64,000 nucleotides of DNA from Ancylobacter amanitiformis (GTDB lineage: Bacteria > Pseudomonadota > Alphaproteobacteria > Rhizobiales > Xanthobacteraceae): the NCBI RefSeq assembly GCF_030814815.1, contig NZ_JAUSVR010000010.1, positions 62,001 to 126,000 on the forward strand, given 5' to 3'. The translations under genes and the position numbers were made by a program. Under the pieces are notes generated by a model. It saw nothing but the letters and a program-made list of their open reading frames with translations. It made no database searches and was not told the origin of the DNA. Every line of letters begins with the position of its first letter. Positions within the stretch are counted from its first letter, which is position 1. Of the stretch, positions 1 to 9,085 are shown piece after piece.

Positions 1-1
1 C

Positions 2-259
2 GGCGTGGTCGGCTTCGACAATCTGCCGCTCAGTTCCACCATGGAGCCGGCGCTGACCACGATCGACGTCTCCAAGCGCAAGATCGGCAATCTCGCCGTC
101 ACCGTGCTGGACGACCTGATCAACGCCGCCGAGCCGCCGCCGCCGGTGAAGATTCTGGTCGGCGCCCGTCTTGTCACCCGCATGAGCGACCGCGGGCCGG
201 CCGAGCCGCGCCCGGCGCCGCGCTCGGTCCGCCGGCGCGGCATCGCCGAAACCGCCTGA
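2..259 (+). CDS. LacI-family transcriptional regulator, C-terminal end (gene starts before the window)
   Basis: Only the last 85 codons are present; the frame is open to the left edge. The text GFDNLPLS followed by PALTTID and then IGNLAVTVLDDLI is the usual end of the periplasmic-binding-protein-like effector domain of LacI/GalR repressors. It is followed by a basic, proline-rich tail of about 30 residues ending RRRGIAETA, longer than in most members. The stop lies 9 bases before the next gene, so it is probably co-transcribed with the racemase-like and aldo/keto reductase genes and may regulate them by binding a sugar or sugar acid. The DNA-binding helix-turn-helix is outside the window, so family assignment rests on the C-terminus alone. 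Confidence 0.75.
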   Translation, partial: GVVGFDNLPLSSTMEPALTTIDVSKRKIGNLAVTVLDDLINAAEPPPPVKILVGARLVTRMSDRGPAEPRPAPRSVRRRGIAETA

Positions 260-268
260 GGAGACGTC

Positions 269-931
269 ATGCCCCGGCTCGCGCTCATCCATACCGTGCC
301 CGCGCTGGTGCAGCGCTTCCGTCCGCTGGTCGAGGCGGCGCTGCCCGGCTGGGAGCGCGTCCATCGGGTCGATGAAAGCCTGCTGGCGGATACGATCCGC
401 GAGGGGCGGCTGACCGAGGCGACCGAGGCCCGGCTCGCGGCGCATGTGCGCGATGCGGCCGGCGCGGCCGATGCCGTGCTCGTCACCTGTTCGACGCTCG
501 GCGAGGCGGTGGACCGGCTGCGGCCGCACCTGCCCGTGCCGCTGTTCCGCATCGATCGCGGCATGGCCGAGGCGGCGGTGCGGCAGGGCTCCCGCATCGG
601 CGTGCTGGCGACGCTTCCCACCACGCTGGGCCCCACGCTGCGGCTGATCTTTGAGACCGCGCTGGCGCAGGGGCGCGAGATCACGCTGCTGGAGCGGCTA
701 TGCGAGGGCGCTTTCGCCGAACTCGCGCAGGGCCGCCGCGATGCGCATGACGCGATGATCCGTGCGGCGTTCGATGAGGTGGCGCCGCAGGTCGATGTCG
801 TGGTGCTGGCGCAGGCCTCCATGGCCAGCGCGCTCGATGCCGCGACGGACGGGCCGGTGCGCGTGCTCACCAGCCCCGAACTCGGCATCGCCGCAATTGC
901 CGTCGCGCTCGGGGCACGAGACGAGGCCTGA
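269..931 (+). CDS. Asp/Glu/hydantoin racemase-family protein
   Basis: 220 residues. The N-terminus (RLALIHTVPALV) and the segment DAVLVTCSTLGEAVD around Cys74 match the first half-site of the aspartate/glutamate racemase superfamily. The second catalytic position lies in VVLAQASMA, where the cysteine is replaced. A single-cysteine member of this superfamily may be a decarboxylase- or isomerase-type enzyme, or may not racemise at all. It sits 9 bases after the LacI-type regulator and 42 bases before the aldo/keto reductase, which suggests a role in a sugar-acid or related catabolic pathway. Start ATG at 269 follows a GAGGAGAC ribosome-binding site. The substrate cannot be read from sequence. 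Confidence 0.75.
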   Translation: MPRLALIHTVPALVQRFRPLVEAALPGWERVHRVDESLLADTIREGRLTEATEARLAAHVRDAAGAADAVLVTCSTLGEAVDRLRPHLPVPLFRIDRGMAEAAVRQGSRIGVLATLPTTLGPTLRLIFETALAQGREITLLERLCEGAFAELAQGRRDAHDAMIRAAFDEVAPQVDVVVLAQASMASALDAATDGPVRVLTSPELGIAAIAVALGARDEA

Positions 932-973
932 ACGGCCGCGCGACAAATCCGCCACGTCAGGGAGACGCCTTCG

Positions 974-2035
974 ATGAAATACCGCACGCTCGGCCGCTCC
1001 GGCCTCAAGGTTTCGGCGCTCAGCATGGGCACGTTTTCGTTCGGCGGCGTCGGCGATTTCGCCAAGGTCGCCAATCACGGTGTGAGCGAGGCGCGCCGGC
1101 TGGTGGATGTCTGCCTCGACGGCGGCATCAACGTCATCGACACCGCCAACATGTATTCGCTCGGCCGCTCCGAGGAGATCGTCGGCGAGGTGCTGGAGGG
1201 GCGGCGCGAGCGCGTGCTGATCTCATCCAAGGCGCGCATGCGCATCGGCGAGGGGCCCAATGACGAGGGCACCTCGCGCTACCATCTGATCCGCGAGTGC
1301 GAGAGAAGCCTGAAGCGCCTGCGCACCGACCATATCGACATCTATTTCCTGCACGAATGGGATGGGCTCACCCCGATCGAGGAAACGCTTTCCGCGCTCG
1401 ACGCGCTGATGCGCCAGGGCAAGATCCGCTATATCGGCTGCTCCAATTATTCCGGCTGGCACGTGATGAAGGCGCTCGGCATTGCCGAGGCGAAGAACCT
1501 GCCGCGCTTCGTCACCCAGCAGATCCATTACACGCTGGAAGCGCGCGAGGCGGAATATGAGCTGCTGCCCATTGCCGTCGACCAGGGCGTCGGGGTGATG
1601 GTGTGGAGCCCGCTGGCCGCCGGCCTGCTCTCCGGCGCGTTCGGGCGGGACCTTTTCCCGGCGGATTCCCGCCAGGCCGCCGGCTGGACCGAGCCGCCGA
1701 TCCGCGACCGCGAGCGGCTGTGGAACATTGTCGATGTGCTGAACGACATCGCGCATGCGCGCGGCGTGAGCGCGGCGCAGGTGTCGATCGCCTGGACCCT
1801 GTCGCGCCCGGGCATCGCCTCGCTGGTGGTGGGGGGCACGCAGGAGAGCCATTTCCGCGACAATATCGCCGCCCTCGATCTCGAACTGACGGCCGAGGAG
1901 CGGGAGCGGCTGAACCAGGTGAGCCGCCCGCCCTACCTCTATCCCTACTGGCACCAGCATAATTTCGCCCGCGACCGTTTCCGCGCCGGCGACTGGGCGC
2001 TGCATGCGAGCTTCGAGGATCTCGGCAAGGTCTGA
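974..2035 (+). CDS. Aldo/keto reductase
   Basis: 353 residues, normal for the AKR7/AKR-like (YdhF/Kv-beta type) group. The TIM-barrel tetrad is complete: Asp56 and Tyr61 (in DTANMY), Lys86 (in ISSKAR) and His127 (in FLHEWD). The NADPH-binding C-terminal part includes WSPLAAGLLSG and a late SRPGIASLVVGG. It would reduce an aldehyde or ketone group with NADPH in the cytoplasm. A GGGAGA motif precedes the ATG. Position behind a LacI-family regulator and a racemase-family protein suggests a catabolic operon for a sugar or sugar-like compound. The specific substrate is unknown. Confidence 0.88.
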   Translation: MKYRTLGRSGLKVSALSMGTFSFGGVGDFAKVANHGVSEARRLVDVCLDGGINVIDTANMYSLGRSEEIVGEVLEGRRERVLISSKARMRIGEGPNDEGTSRYHLIRECERSLKRLRTDHIDIYFLHEWDGLTPIEETLSALDALMRQGKIRYIGCSNYSGWHVMKALGIAEAKNLPRFVTQQIHYTLEAREAEYELLPIAVDQGVGVMVWSPLAAGLLSGAFGRDLFPADSRQAAGWTEPPIRDRERLWNIVDVLNDIAHARGVSAAQVSIAWTLSRPGIASLVVGGTQESHFRDNIAALDLELTAEERERLNQVSRPPYLYPYWHQHNFARDRFRAGDWALHASFEDLGKV

Positions 2036-2619
2036 TCGGCGCCACGCCCAACGGTCGGCGGGAGCGACCTGCGGCCGCGATGCCGCTTTGGCGGTGGTGT
2101 CATCAAGATACCGCCGTGAAGCGGCACTTCGCGGCTACCATGTGTCGATAGGCGGGGCGGGGCGTTCCGCGGGCCGGTTGGAGTGGGTGATGGGAATGCG
2201 TGCGGGCGGCTCGCGGATGAAGATTGCGCGGCCGGTCTTCGTTCCCGGGGCTTCAGATCGGTCGCCGCGACGGGTGCCGAAGCCTCGTCTCTCCACGGAC
2301 ACCAGCGATGCGCCGGGATGGCGCATGTCGGGCGAGACCAAGCCTTGAACGAGGCCAAGCCTTGAACGAGGCCAAGCCTTGAACGAGGCCAAGCCTTGAA
2401 CGAGGCCAAGCCTTGAAGAGGCCCCGGCCGGCCTCGCTTTGTCAGGCGGGCCGGGACAGCGGTCCACGCCAGCGATCTGCGCAGAGTGCAGCCGGATAAG
2501 GCGGGCTCCCTATCGGGAGCCGGTTTCATGACCGACCATTTTAAAAACAGCGTCCAGCGTTATCCGGTGTTCGCGGTTCACCGTGCTAATGCTATTGTGA
2601 AACGTGTTTCGAGTGTCTG
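2036..2619. other. Gene-free stretch with a tandem repeat and one hairpin
   Basis: About 580 bases between the aldo/keto reductase and the REC-PAS-GGDEF-EAL gene. It holds a five-unit 17-base tandem repeat (separate entry). It also holds a 7-base-pair hairpin GGCTCCC-TATC-GGGAGCC at 2504-2521 that could be a weak terminator, although no run of T follows it. The final 90 bases before 2620 are relatively AT-rich (TTTTAAAAACAG and similar) and probably carry the promoter of the signalling genes. Short open frames here have no recognisable product. Confidence 0.5.
2339..2422. repeat. 17-base tandem repeat, five units
   Basis: Unit CAAGCCTTGAACGAGGC begins at 2339, 2356, 2373, 2390 and 2407. The first four units are identical and the fifth lacks one base. 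Near-identity suggests recent slippage-type expansion. It lies outside any convincing gene. Confidence 0.95.
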
Positions 2620-4806
2620 ATGGCGCAAGAACTGATGCCCACAATACTGATCATCGATGATAGCTCGACCAATAGGCGCATCTATTCAAGGCTTGCCCGG
2701 CAGCTTGAATCAAATGTCAACGTCCGCTCGTTTGAAAACCCGGCCAAGGCGCTCGATTGGCTGACAGAGCACACCGCCGATCTGATCATTACCGACTACA
2801 AGATGCCGATGATGTCCGGCGCGGCGTTGATTACCGCCATCCGCGCCAATTCGCTCAACCAGGACGTGCCGATCATCGTGGTGACGGCCTATAGCGACCA
2901 GCAGTATCGGCTTACCTCGCTGGAGGCGGGAGCCACGGATTTCCTGCTCAGCCCGGTGGATCACGTCGAGTTCCTGGCCCGCGCGCGCAACCTCCTGAAG
3001 TTGCGCACGCAGCAGCTTCAGCTCATGAAGCGCGCGGACTTTCTGGAGATCACGCTCAACGCCAAGGAGCAACTGCTCCGCGAGAGCCGGGAGGCGCTGG
3101 CGCAGGTCATCGATACCGTGCCGGCCATGATCAGCGCGACGGACCGCGACGGGCGCTGCGTGTTCGTGAACGCCCATCAGGCCGCGTTCATCGGCAAGCT
3201 GCCGGGCGATCTGGTCGGCCAGCCCATCGAGGTGCTGCTCGGCGAGGAGCGGGCGCATATCAGTCGCCGGCTCGACCAGCTGGTCGTGATGACCGGCCGC
3301 GCCATCCCCTCCCGCGAGGAGGAGGTGCAGGCACCCAATGGCGATTTCCGCATCTACCTCACCAGCAAGGCGCCGCTCTATGACGGGACCGGCGATATCG
3401 CCAGCGTCCTGACGACCTCCATCGACATTACCGAGCGTCGTCATGCCGAAAAGCGCCTGCAACACATTGCCAGCCACGATTCGCTCACCGGCCTGCCGAA
3501 CCGCATGATGCTGCGCGACCACCTGCGGCGCGAACTGGCGCGCGGGCGTCGTGGCGACCAGCATTTCGCGCTGCATTTCATCGACCTCGACCGCTTCAAG
3601 GCCATTAACGACGCCCATGGCCATCACCGCGGCGACGAGTTGCTCCAGCGCGTGGCGCGCGCGCTCACCGGGCTGGTGGGCAGCACGCATATCGTCGCGC
3701 GGCTGGGCGGCGACGAGTTCGCCATCCTGCAGCCCGATATTGACGGCCCCGAGGATGCCGAGCGATTGGCGCAGGCGATCCTTCATCTGCTCAACAGCGA
3801 CGAGGACAGCCTGGAGGCGCTCAAGATCGGCGCCAGCATCGGCGTCACCCTCGCGCCGCTGGACGGAACCGACCCGGACGAACTGCTGAAGAACTCGGAC
3901 CAGGCGATGTATCTGGCCAAGTCGCTCGGCGGAGGCACCTGGCGCTTCTTCGCCGCCGACATGCGCCCGCGCGCGAGCCAGACCGCGCAGTTGCAGGCGG
4001 AGATGCGCGGCGCGCTGACGCGGCGCGAATTCGTCATGTTCTACCAGCCGCAGATCGACCTGCGCAGCAACAAGGTGGTGGGGGGCGAGGCGCTGCTGCG
4101 CTGGCAGCACCCGCAGCACGGCCTCTTGATGCCGGCCTCCTTCCTCGGCCTGGCGGAAGAAAGCGGGTTGATCGTGCCCATCAACGAATGGGCGTTGAAC
4201 GAAGCCTGCCGGCAGGGCGCGGTATGGGAGGCGGAGGGGCTTGGCGAACTGCGCATCGCGGTGAACCTCTCGCCCATCCAGTTCCGCCGGCAGGGCGTGG
4301 AAAGCCTCGTCAAGGACGCGCTGCGCACGACCGGCTTCCGCCCGACATCGCTGGAACTGGAAGTGACGGAAGGCATCCTGCTGGGCCATGACGAGCAGAT
4401 CGTCACGCAGATGCATGTGCTGCGCTCGCTGGGCGTGACCCTCTCGGTCGACGATTTCGGCACCGGCTATTCGTCGCTCAGCTATATCCGCCGCTTTCCC
4501 CTGCATCGGCTCAAGATCGACCGCTCCTTCGTGCAGGATCTCGGCAACGATCCCAGCGCTCTCGCCATCGTGCGCACCATCATCGATCTTGGCCACATCC
4601 TGCATCTGCAGGTGCTGGCGGAAGGGGTGGAGGAGGAGTCGCAGCTCGCGCTGCTGCGCTCGGAAGGGTGCGACGAGGTGCAGGGCTATTATTTCAGCCG
4701 CCCCATCCCGGCCGACGCCTTCGCCACCTGGGTGAGGGCGCACGAGAGGGCGAATTCCGACGTCGCGGAAAGCCCGACGGAGAGCGAACATGCGGGTCCG
4801 GGCTAG
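2620..4806 (+). CDS. REC-PAS-GGDEF-EAL protein: phosphorylation-controlled cyclic-di-GMP turnover
   Basis: 728 residues. Domains in order: receiver (about 8-125, phospho-acceptor Asp59 in ITDYKMP), a linker helix, PAS (about 155-265), GGDEF (about 285-440) and EAL (about 455-705). The diguanylate cyclase motif is intact (GGDEF at 363-367). The inhibitory RxxD site normally nine residues before it is absent. The phosphodiesterase motif is intact (Glu490-Ala-Leu) with DDFGTGYSSL downstream. Both synthesis and breakdown of cyclic-di-GMP are therefore possible. The next gene, an RpfC-like hybrid kinase, overlaps its end by 17 bases, so the pair is translationally coupled and the kinase is the probable phospho-donor. 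In Xanthomonas that partner position is held by RpfG (REC-HD-GYP), so this is an alternative output module. No strong Shine-Dalgarno is seen; an in-frame ATG at 2635 is a possible start. Confidence 0.92.
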   Translation: MAQELMPTILIIDDSSTNRRIYSRLARQLESNVNVRSFENPAKALDWLTEHTADLIITDYKMPMMSGAALITAIRANSLNQDVPIIVVTAYSDQQYRLTSLEAGATDFLLSPVDHVEFLARARNLLKLRTQQLQLMKRADFLEITLNAKEQLLRESREALAQVIDTVPAMISATDRDGRCVFVNAHQAAFIGKLPGDLVGQPIEVLLGEERAHISRRLDQLVVMTGRAIPSREEEVQAPNGDFRIYLTSKAPLYDGTGDIASVLTTSIDITERRHAEKRLQHIASHDSLTGLPNRMMLRDHLRRELARGRRGDQHFALHFIDLDRFKAINDAHGHHRGDELLQRVARALTGLVGSTHIVARLGGDEFAILQPDIDGPEDAERLAQAILHLLNSDEDSLEALKIGASIGVTLAPLDGTDPDELLKNSDQAMYLAKSLGGGTWRFFAADMRPRASQTAQLQAEMRGALTRREFVMFYQPQIDLRSNKVVGGEALLRWQHPQHGLLMPASFLGLAEESGLIVPINEWALNEACRQGAVWEAEGLGELRIAVNLSPIQFRRQGVESLVKDALRTTGFRPTSLELEVTEGILLGHDEQIVTQMHVLRSLGVTLSVDDFGTGYSSLSYIRRFPLHRLKIDRSFVQDLGNDPSALAIVRTIIDLGHILHLQVLAEGVEEESQLALLRSEGCDEVQGYYFSRPIPADAFATWVRAHERANSDVAESPTESEHAGPG

Positions 4807-7288
4807 GCCGCTTCAGGCTCTCGGCGTGCCCTTCCGCTGGATGGCGACACGGCTGCGCGGCCGGCCCGACAGCGAACACGAGATGAGCTTCAACCGGCTC
4901 GTCTTCTCGCTCATCATCGTCCTCGTGCTGCTGGTGAACCGCAGCAGCAGCGATCTCGGCTATGCCCTGAACGTGATGGCGCTGTACATCCCGCTCGCGC
5001 TGGGCGTGCTCGGCCATATCCTGCTGTTTCCCGGGGTGTCGCGCGCGCGACGGATCTTCGCGCTCCTGCTCGATTGCGGTTTCCTGTCCTGGCAGTTGCA
5101 TCTGGGCGGGGAGGTGGCATCGCTGTTCTTTCCGATTTACCTCTGGGTGATCTTCGGCAACGGTTTCCGCTTCGGCCTTACCTCGCTAGCCATCGCTATT
5201 CCGGTGGCGACCGGCTGTTTTGGCATCGTCGTGCTGACCACGCCGTTCTGGTACGAGCGCTGGCACCTCTCGCTGGGGCTTCTGGTCGGCCTCATCATTC
5301 TGCCCGCCTATGCCGGTACGTTGATCCGCAAGCTCTCGCAGGCGACGCAGGCGGCGGAGGAGGCCAGCCAGGCGAAGAGCCTGTTCCTCGCCAGCGTGAG
5401 CCACGAATTGCGCACGCCGCTCACCGCCATTGTCGGCATGACCGGCCTGCTGCGCGCCAGCCCGCTGATTGCCGAGCAGCGCGAGATGGTCGAGACGGTG
5501 GATGTGGCCAGCCGCTCGCTGCAATCGCTGATCAACAGCCTGCTGGACCTCTCGCGCATCGAGGCGGGGCGCATGCCGGTGTCGGACGAGGCGTTCGACC
5601 TCGTCCTGCTGCTGGTGGATTCGCGCCGGCTGGTGGAAGCCCAGGTGCGCGAGCGGGGATTGAGCTTCGACATTCACGTGACCCCCCGCACGCCGCTGCG
5701 CCTCTCCGGTAGTCGCCAGCATCTGCACGAGATCCTGGTCAATCTCGTCGGCAATGCGGTCAAGTTCACCCGCGAGGGCGGCGTGACGATCGCGGTGGAT
5801 GGCGAGCCGGCCGAGGATGGCCGTGTGCGGCTCACCATCGAAGTTACCGACACCGGCATCGGCATCGCGCCGCAGGATCAGGAGCGCATCTTCGAGGATT
5901 TCACCCAGGCCGATGCCAGCATCCTGAACCGCTTCGGCGGCACGGGTCTCGGCCTCGCCATCGCGCGGCGGCTGGTGGAACTGCTGGGCGGCTCCATCGC
6001 GGTGGAGAGTGCGCTCGGGGAGGGCAGCACCTTCCGCTTCGACATGACCCTCGCGGCGCTCGCCGACGACCAGCGGGCCGATGAGACGGTGTGGCGCGAG
6101 CGGGGTGTGGTGCTGGTCTGCCGCGATCCCGCGCCGCTGGCGGAACTGATGAGCACGCTGTCCGCGCTGGGCATCCGGCCGATGATCGCCGACCCGCGGC
6201 AGGGCCCAGCGCGGATGTTTCCGCCGCAGGCCGCCGGCGCCATCCGGGTGCTGTTCGAGCCCGACACCCGCAACCTGCCGCTTCTGTCGGCGATCACGGG
6301 CGGGCCGACACCGAAAGTGCTGATGATCCAGCCGGGCGCCGCGCCGACGCTGCCGCCGCTGGCCGTGCGCCAGCGCTGCGCCAGCCTGCTCTCGGCACGT
6401 CCGAGCCTGGAGGAGATGCGCCGCGCGCTCAGCCTCGCCGCCCGGCTCGCGGCGCCGGCTGCGGGTCCGGTCGCCCCCGTGCGTCCGGCGCGGCCGAGCC
6501 GGGCGCGCCGCGTGCTGCTGGCGGACGATAATCGCATCAACCAGAAGGTGTTCTCCCGCATCCTCGAAGCGGCCGGTCACGCGGTGCTGGTGGCCGAAAC
6601 CGGCGATCAGGCGCTCGACCTGCTGGAGGACAAGGCGGACCAGATCGACATCGTGCTGATGGATTTCAACATGCCCGACACGGACGGGCTGGAGGCCACC
6701 AAGCTCTACCGCATGATGGCGACCGGGGGGCGGCGGCTGCCGATCGTCGGACTGACGGCGGATGCGACGGCGCTCATGGATAATCGCTGGCGCGATGCCG
6801 GCATGGACGAGTGCCTGATCAAGCCGGTCGAGCCGGCCGCGCTGCTGGCCGCGGTGGACCGCATCGCGCGCGACGATCCCGGCCGTCCGGCCCGTCTGCT
6901 TCCACGGCCGACGCTGGTTCATTCGGACACGCCGCCCAGCCTGGACGAGAAGGCGGTGGAGAGCCTCAGCCGGCTCGGTGGCGCGGAATTCGTCACCGAG
7001 TTGATGGAGGACTATCTCGCCGATGCCGAAATCATGCTCGATCGGCTGACTCGAAGCGCGACCAAGGGCGACCTGACGGCCTTCCGCACCGATGCCCATG
7101 CGCTGCAGAGCAGTTCGGCCAATATCGGCGCTCTCGCCCTCGGTCGGATCTGCGCACCGTGGCGGGATCTGCGGGGGGAGGAATTGCGGGAGGGCGCGCG
7201 CGAATTCGCGCGGGTCGCCAAGGCGGAACTGAAGCGCACGCAGAAGGCCATGCGCGCCTATTCGGCGCGCGAGGCCGGCTTGGGTTGA
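4790..7288 (+). CDS. rpfC: RpfC-like hybrid sensor histidine kinase (TM-HisKA-HATPase-REC-HPt)
   Basis: 832 residues. Five or six hydrophobic helices between about 35 and 178 form the membrane sensor. HisKA follows with phospho-His205 (in VSHELRTP). Next come the ATPase domain with N, G1 (DTGIGI) and G2 (GGTGLGLA) boxes, a degenerate receiver-like stretch (about 433-550), a full receiver (about 570-690, Asp625 in VLMDFNMPD) and a C-terminal HPt domain with His770 (in AHALQSSSANIG). This order matches RpfC, the DSF sensor of Xanthomonas, and convergent rpfF supports the role. Phosphate would pass H205 to D625 to H770 and then to the receiver of the preceding gene. The symbol is assigned by architecture and context; signal specificity is inferred. 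Confidence 0.88.
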   Translation: MRVRARPLQALGVPFRWMATRLRGRPDSEHEMSFNRLVFSLIIVLVLLVNRSSSDLGYALNVMALYIPLALGVLGHILLFPGVSRARRIFALLLDCGFLSWQLHLGGEVASLFFPIYLWVIFGNGFRFGLTSLAIAIPVATGCFGIVVLTTPFWYERWHLSLGLLVGLIILPAYAGTLIRKLSQATQAAEEASQAKSLFLASVSHELRTPLTAIVGMTGLLRASPLIAEQREMVETVDVASRSLQSLINSLLDLSRIEAGRMPVSDEAFDLVLLLVDSRRLVEAQVRERGLSFDIHVTPRTPLRLSGSRQHLHEILVNLVGNAVKFTREGGVTIAVDGEPAEDGRVRLTIEVTDTGIGIAPQDQERIFEDFTQADASILNRFGGTGLGLAIARRLVELLGGSIAVESALGEGSTFRFDMTLAALADDQRADETVWRERGVVLVCRDPAPLAELMSTLSALGIRPMIADPRQGPARMFPPQAAGAIRVLFEPDTRNLPLLSAITGGPTPKVLMIQPGAAPTLPPLAVRQRCASLLSARPSLEEMRRALSLAARLAAPAAGPVAPVRPARPSRARRVLLADDNRINQKVFSRILEAAGHAVLVAETGDQALDLLEDKADQIDIVLMDFNMPDTDGLEATKLYRMMATGGRRLPIVGLTADATALMDNRWRDAGMDECLIKPVEPAALLAAVDRIARDDPGRPARLLPRPTLVHSDTPPSLDEKAVESLSRLGGAEFVTELMEDYLADAEIMLDRLTRSATKGDLTAFRTDAHALQSSSANIGALALGRICAPWRDLRGEELREGAREFARVAKAELKRTQKAMRAYSAREAGLG

Positions 7289-7303
7289 CCACGTCGGGTG
7301 GCA

Positions 7304-7331
7304 GGCGATGCGCCCGCCTGGGCGCATCGCC
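7304..7331. terminator. Hairpin between convergent rpfC-like and rpfF genes
   Basis: A perfect 12-base-pair stem, GGCGATGCGCCC (7304-7315) and GGGCGCATCGCC (7320-7331), with loop GCCT, sits in the 51-base gap between the two stops. There is no T-run on either side. It probably acts as a bidirectional terminator or mRNA 3'-end stabiliser. Confidence 0.7.
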
Positions 7332-7339
7332 ACGCGTGT

Positions 7340-8305
7340 TCATTCAGCGGCCACGAGGACGGGCGAGGCCTGAAGGCCGGCGAGCCGCTTGTTCTGCGCC
7401 GCGCAGAGCCGGTCCATCTTGCGAAGGTCCGCCTCGGTCAGGTTCAGCGCCGCCTCGGCCCAGATGTCGACGACATCGATCAGTTCCTGCAGCGTCACTG
7501 GGTTGACGCGCCGCCGCGCGCGATAGACCGCCTGGTGGGCGTTCTGCTTGCGGTTGTGGCGGGCGATGTACCCCACCACGGCCTGCTGGCCCTCGCCATC
7601 CTCCGCCAGCACGTCGACCACGCCCATCTCGTGCAGTTCCTCGGCCGTGTGGATACGGCCCGAAAGGATGAGCGCCTCCGCCTTGGCGCGGTCCATGCGC
7701 CGCGACAGGAAGCTGTAGGCGCCCATGCCGGGGAACATGTTGAACAGGATTTCCGGCAGGCCCATCTTGGCGCTGCGCTCGGCCACGATGAGGTCGAAGG
7801 ACAGGGCGTGCTCGAAACCCCCGCCCAGCGCGTCACCCTGCACCAGCGCCATGGTCACAACAGGCGAATCGAAGGCGACCGCGTTGCGGTGGATCGCTTC
7901 CACGGCGACATGGCCGTAATGGCGCATGGCGTCGAGGTCGCCGCCGCGGATGCGCTGCGCGAAATGCCCGAGGTCGCCGCCGAGATTGTAGATGCCCGGC
8001 ACCGCCGAGGCCATGACGAACCACGAGAAGGGCGCGGCGGCCGTGCTGGGCAGGGCGGCGAAGGTGTCCCGGATCGAGAACTGCATCCGGCTAATGTCGC
8101 TCATCAGCTCGTGCGTGTAGGACGGCTTGCCGACCGGATCCATGAAGCACCAGCAGGTGGCGTTCAGCGTGTCGACATCGATGCGCAGATTGTCATAGGC
8201 GGCATCGCCGATCGTCTTGGCCGCCTGCGTCTGCAGGAGGCTGGCGGCGTCGGCGGTGAGCTTGGTGCGGACGGCGGCTTCATTGTTGATACGGACCATG
8301 GTCAT
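7340..8305 (-). CDS. rpfF: RpfF-type DSF synthase (crotonase superfamily)
   Basis: 321 residues. The core QGDALGGGFEHAL followed by VVAERSAK-like text, GLPEILFNMFPGMGAYSFLSRR-type sequence and the closing helices matches RpfF, the bifunctional acyl-ACP thioesterase/dehydratase that makes cis-2-unsaturated fatty-acid signals. The two catalytic glutamates are Glu165 (GGFE) and Glu185 (LPEI), with the same 20-residue spacing as Glu141/Glu161 of the Xanthomonas enzyme. The ATG at 8305 has GGAG 8 bases upstream; a second in-frame ATG lies 6 bases inside. It converges on the RpfC-like sensor gene, so signal maker and probable receiver are encoded together. The exact acyl chain made cannot be told from sequence. 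Confidence 0.9.
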   Translation of the reverse strand: MTMVRINNEAAVRTKLTADAASLLQTQAAKTIGDAAYDNLRIDVDTLNATCWCFMDPVGKPSYTHELMSDISRMQFSIRDTFAALPSTAAAPFSWFVMASAVPGIYNLGGDLGHFAQRIRGGDLDAMRHYGHVAVEAIHRNAVAFDSPVVTMALVQGDALGGGFEHALSFDLIVAERSAKMGLPEILFNMFPGMGAYSFLSRRMDRAKAEALILSGRIHTAEELHEMGVVDVLAEDGEGQQAVVGYIARHNRKQNAHQAVYRARRRVNPVTLQELIDVVDIWAEAALNLTEADLRKMDRLCAAQNKRLAGLQASPVLVAAE

Positions 8306-9085
8306 CGTGTTTCTCCAGTCGGGGGTGGGGCGGTACGGATGGCCTGCTGCGCGGCCTGTGCTGCGCGGGCAGTTCCCAGCACATTAAGCTCAGAACGCAA
8401 GGCACGAGCTAAAAAGGTAACGGCGTCAGTGGTGCAGAAGGCTGCGACAAAGGTGTAATTGCGCGGCCGAAAGTATGACGGCGCAATGCCGGGCCTCATC
8501 CCGGCCGATGCGGCCGGATATGCAATGGCGATGCCGGCAAACGGTACTTCGGTGAGTTAACAAAGCTTGTTTGGCGTTCCGGGGGATATAATGGTAGCGG
8601 CGATCCGCCCCGCCGCTCGCTTTCGGCACTGCGGGCGGCGCGATTACCCCGGTGCGAGGGCACTGACGGGCGCCTGCGGCAGATTCGCCGACAAACAAAA
8701 ATTCGTGAGCATCGCCTCCCGCGGGCTTGCGGGAGGTCCATGGCGGAGCCGGAAGCCTCTACCGCTCGCCCGGGGTGCAGGGCGCTGCAGGGTTGGCGAA
8801 TTCACAACCTGCCGGGAGACTCCCACCCGCTCCCCCGCGCCCGCCACCGACGTGGCGGAAATGCGCGGGAAATCGAAGCAAACCGTCGTTGAATTGGAAG
8901 TTAATTAGACGGCTATTTGTTGTTTATCTTGATGCCAGACTGAACGGCGCGCGGCGCGCGGCGCGAGCGCTCAAGAGCCGGCAGGGCGCATCCCCCACGC
9001 GGCTTGCCGCAGCGCGCTTTCAGCACGAAGACGCGAGCATCTCGTGCGCCGCGCATCGGAGCCGGGGCGGCTCGGCTCCGGCCTG
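8306..9085. other. 780-base gene-free stretch upstream of rpfF
   Basis: No open frame here has recognisable content. The half next to rpfF should hold its promoter. A perfect 8-base-pair hairpin CCTCCCGC-N6-GCGGGAGG lies at 8715-8736. An AT-rich patch lies near 8885-8935, unusual for this genome. I see no RNA gene, but a small RNA cannot be excluded by eye. Confidence 0.45.

Noticed and set aside
3680-3720. Cyclic-di-GMP inhibitory site before GGDEF
   Set aside because: The positions nine and six residues before GGDEF are Gly and His, not Arg and Asp.
2710-7333. Long antisense open frames (about 700 codons each) opposite the signalling genes
   Set aside because: High-GC genes open shadow frames on the other strand; the sense frames carry complete domain motifs and the antisense translations are His/Arg/Ala-rich without domains.
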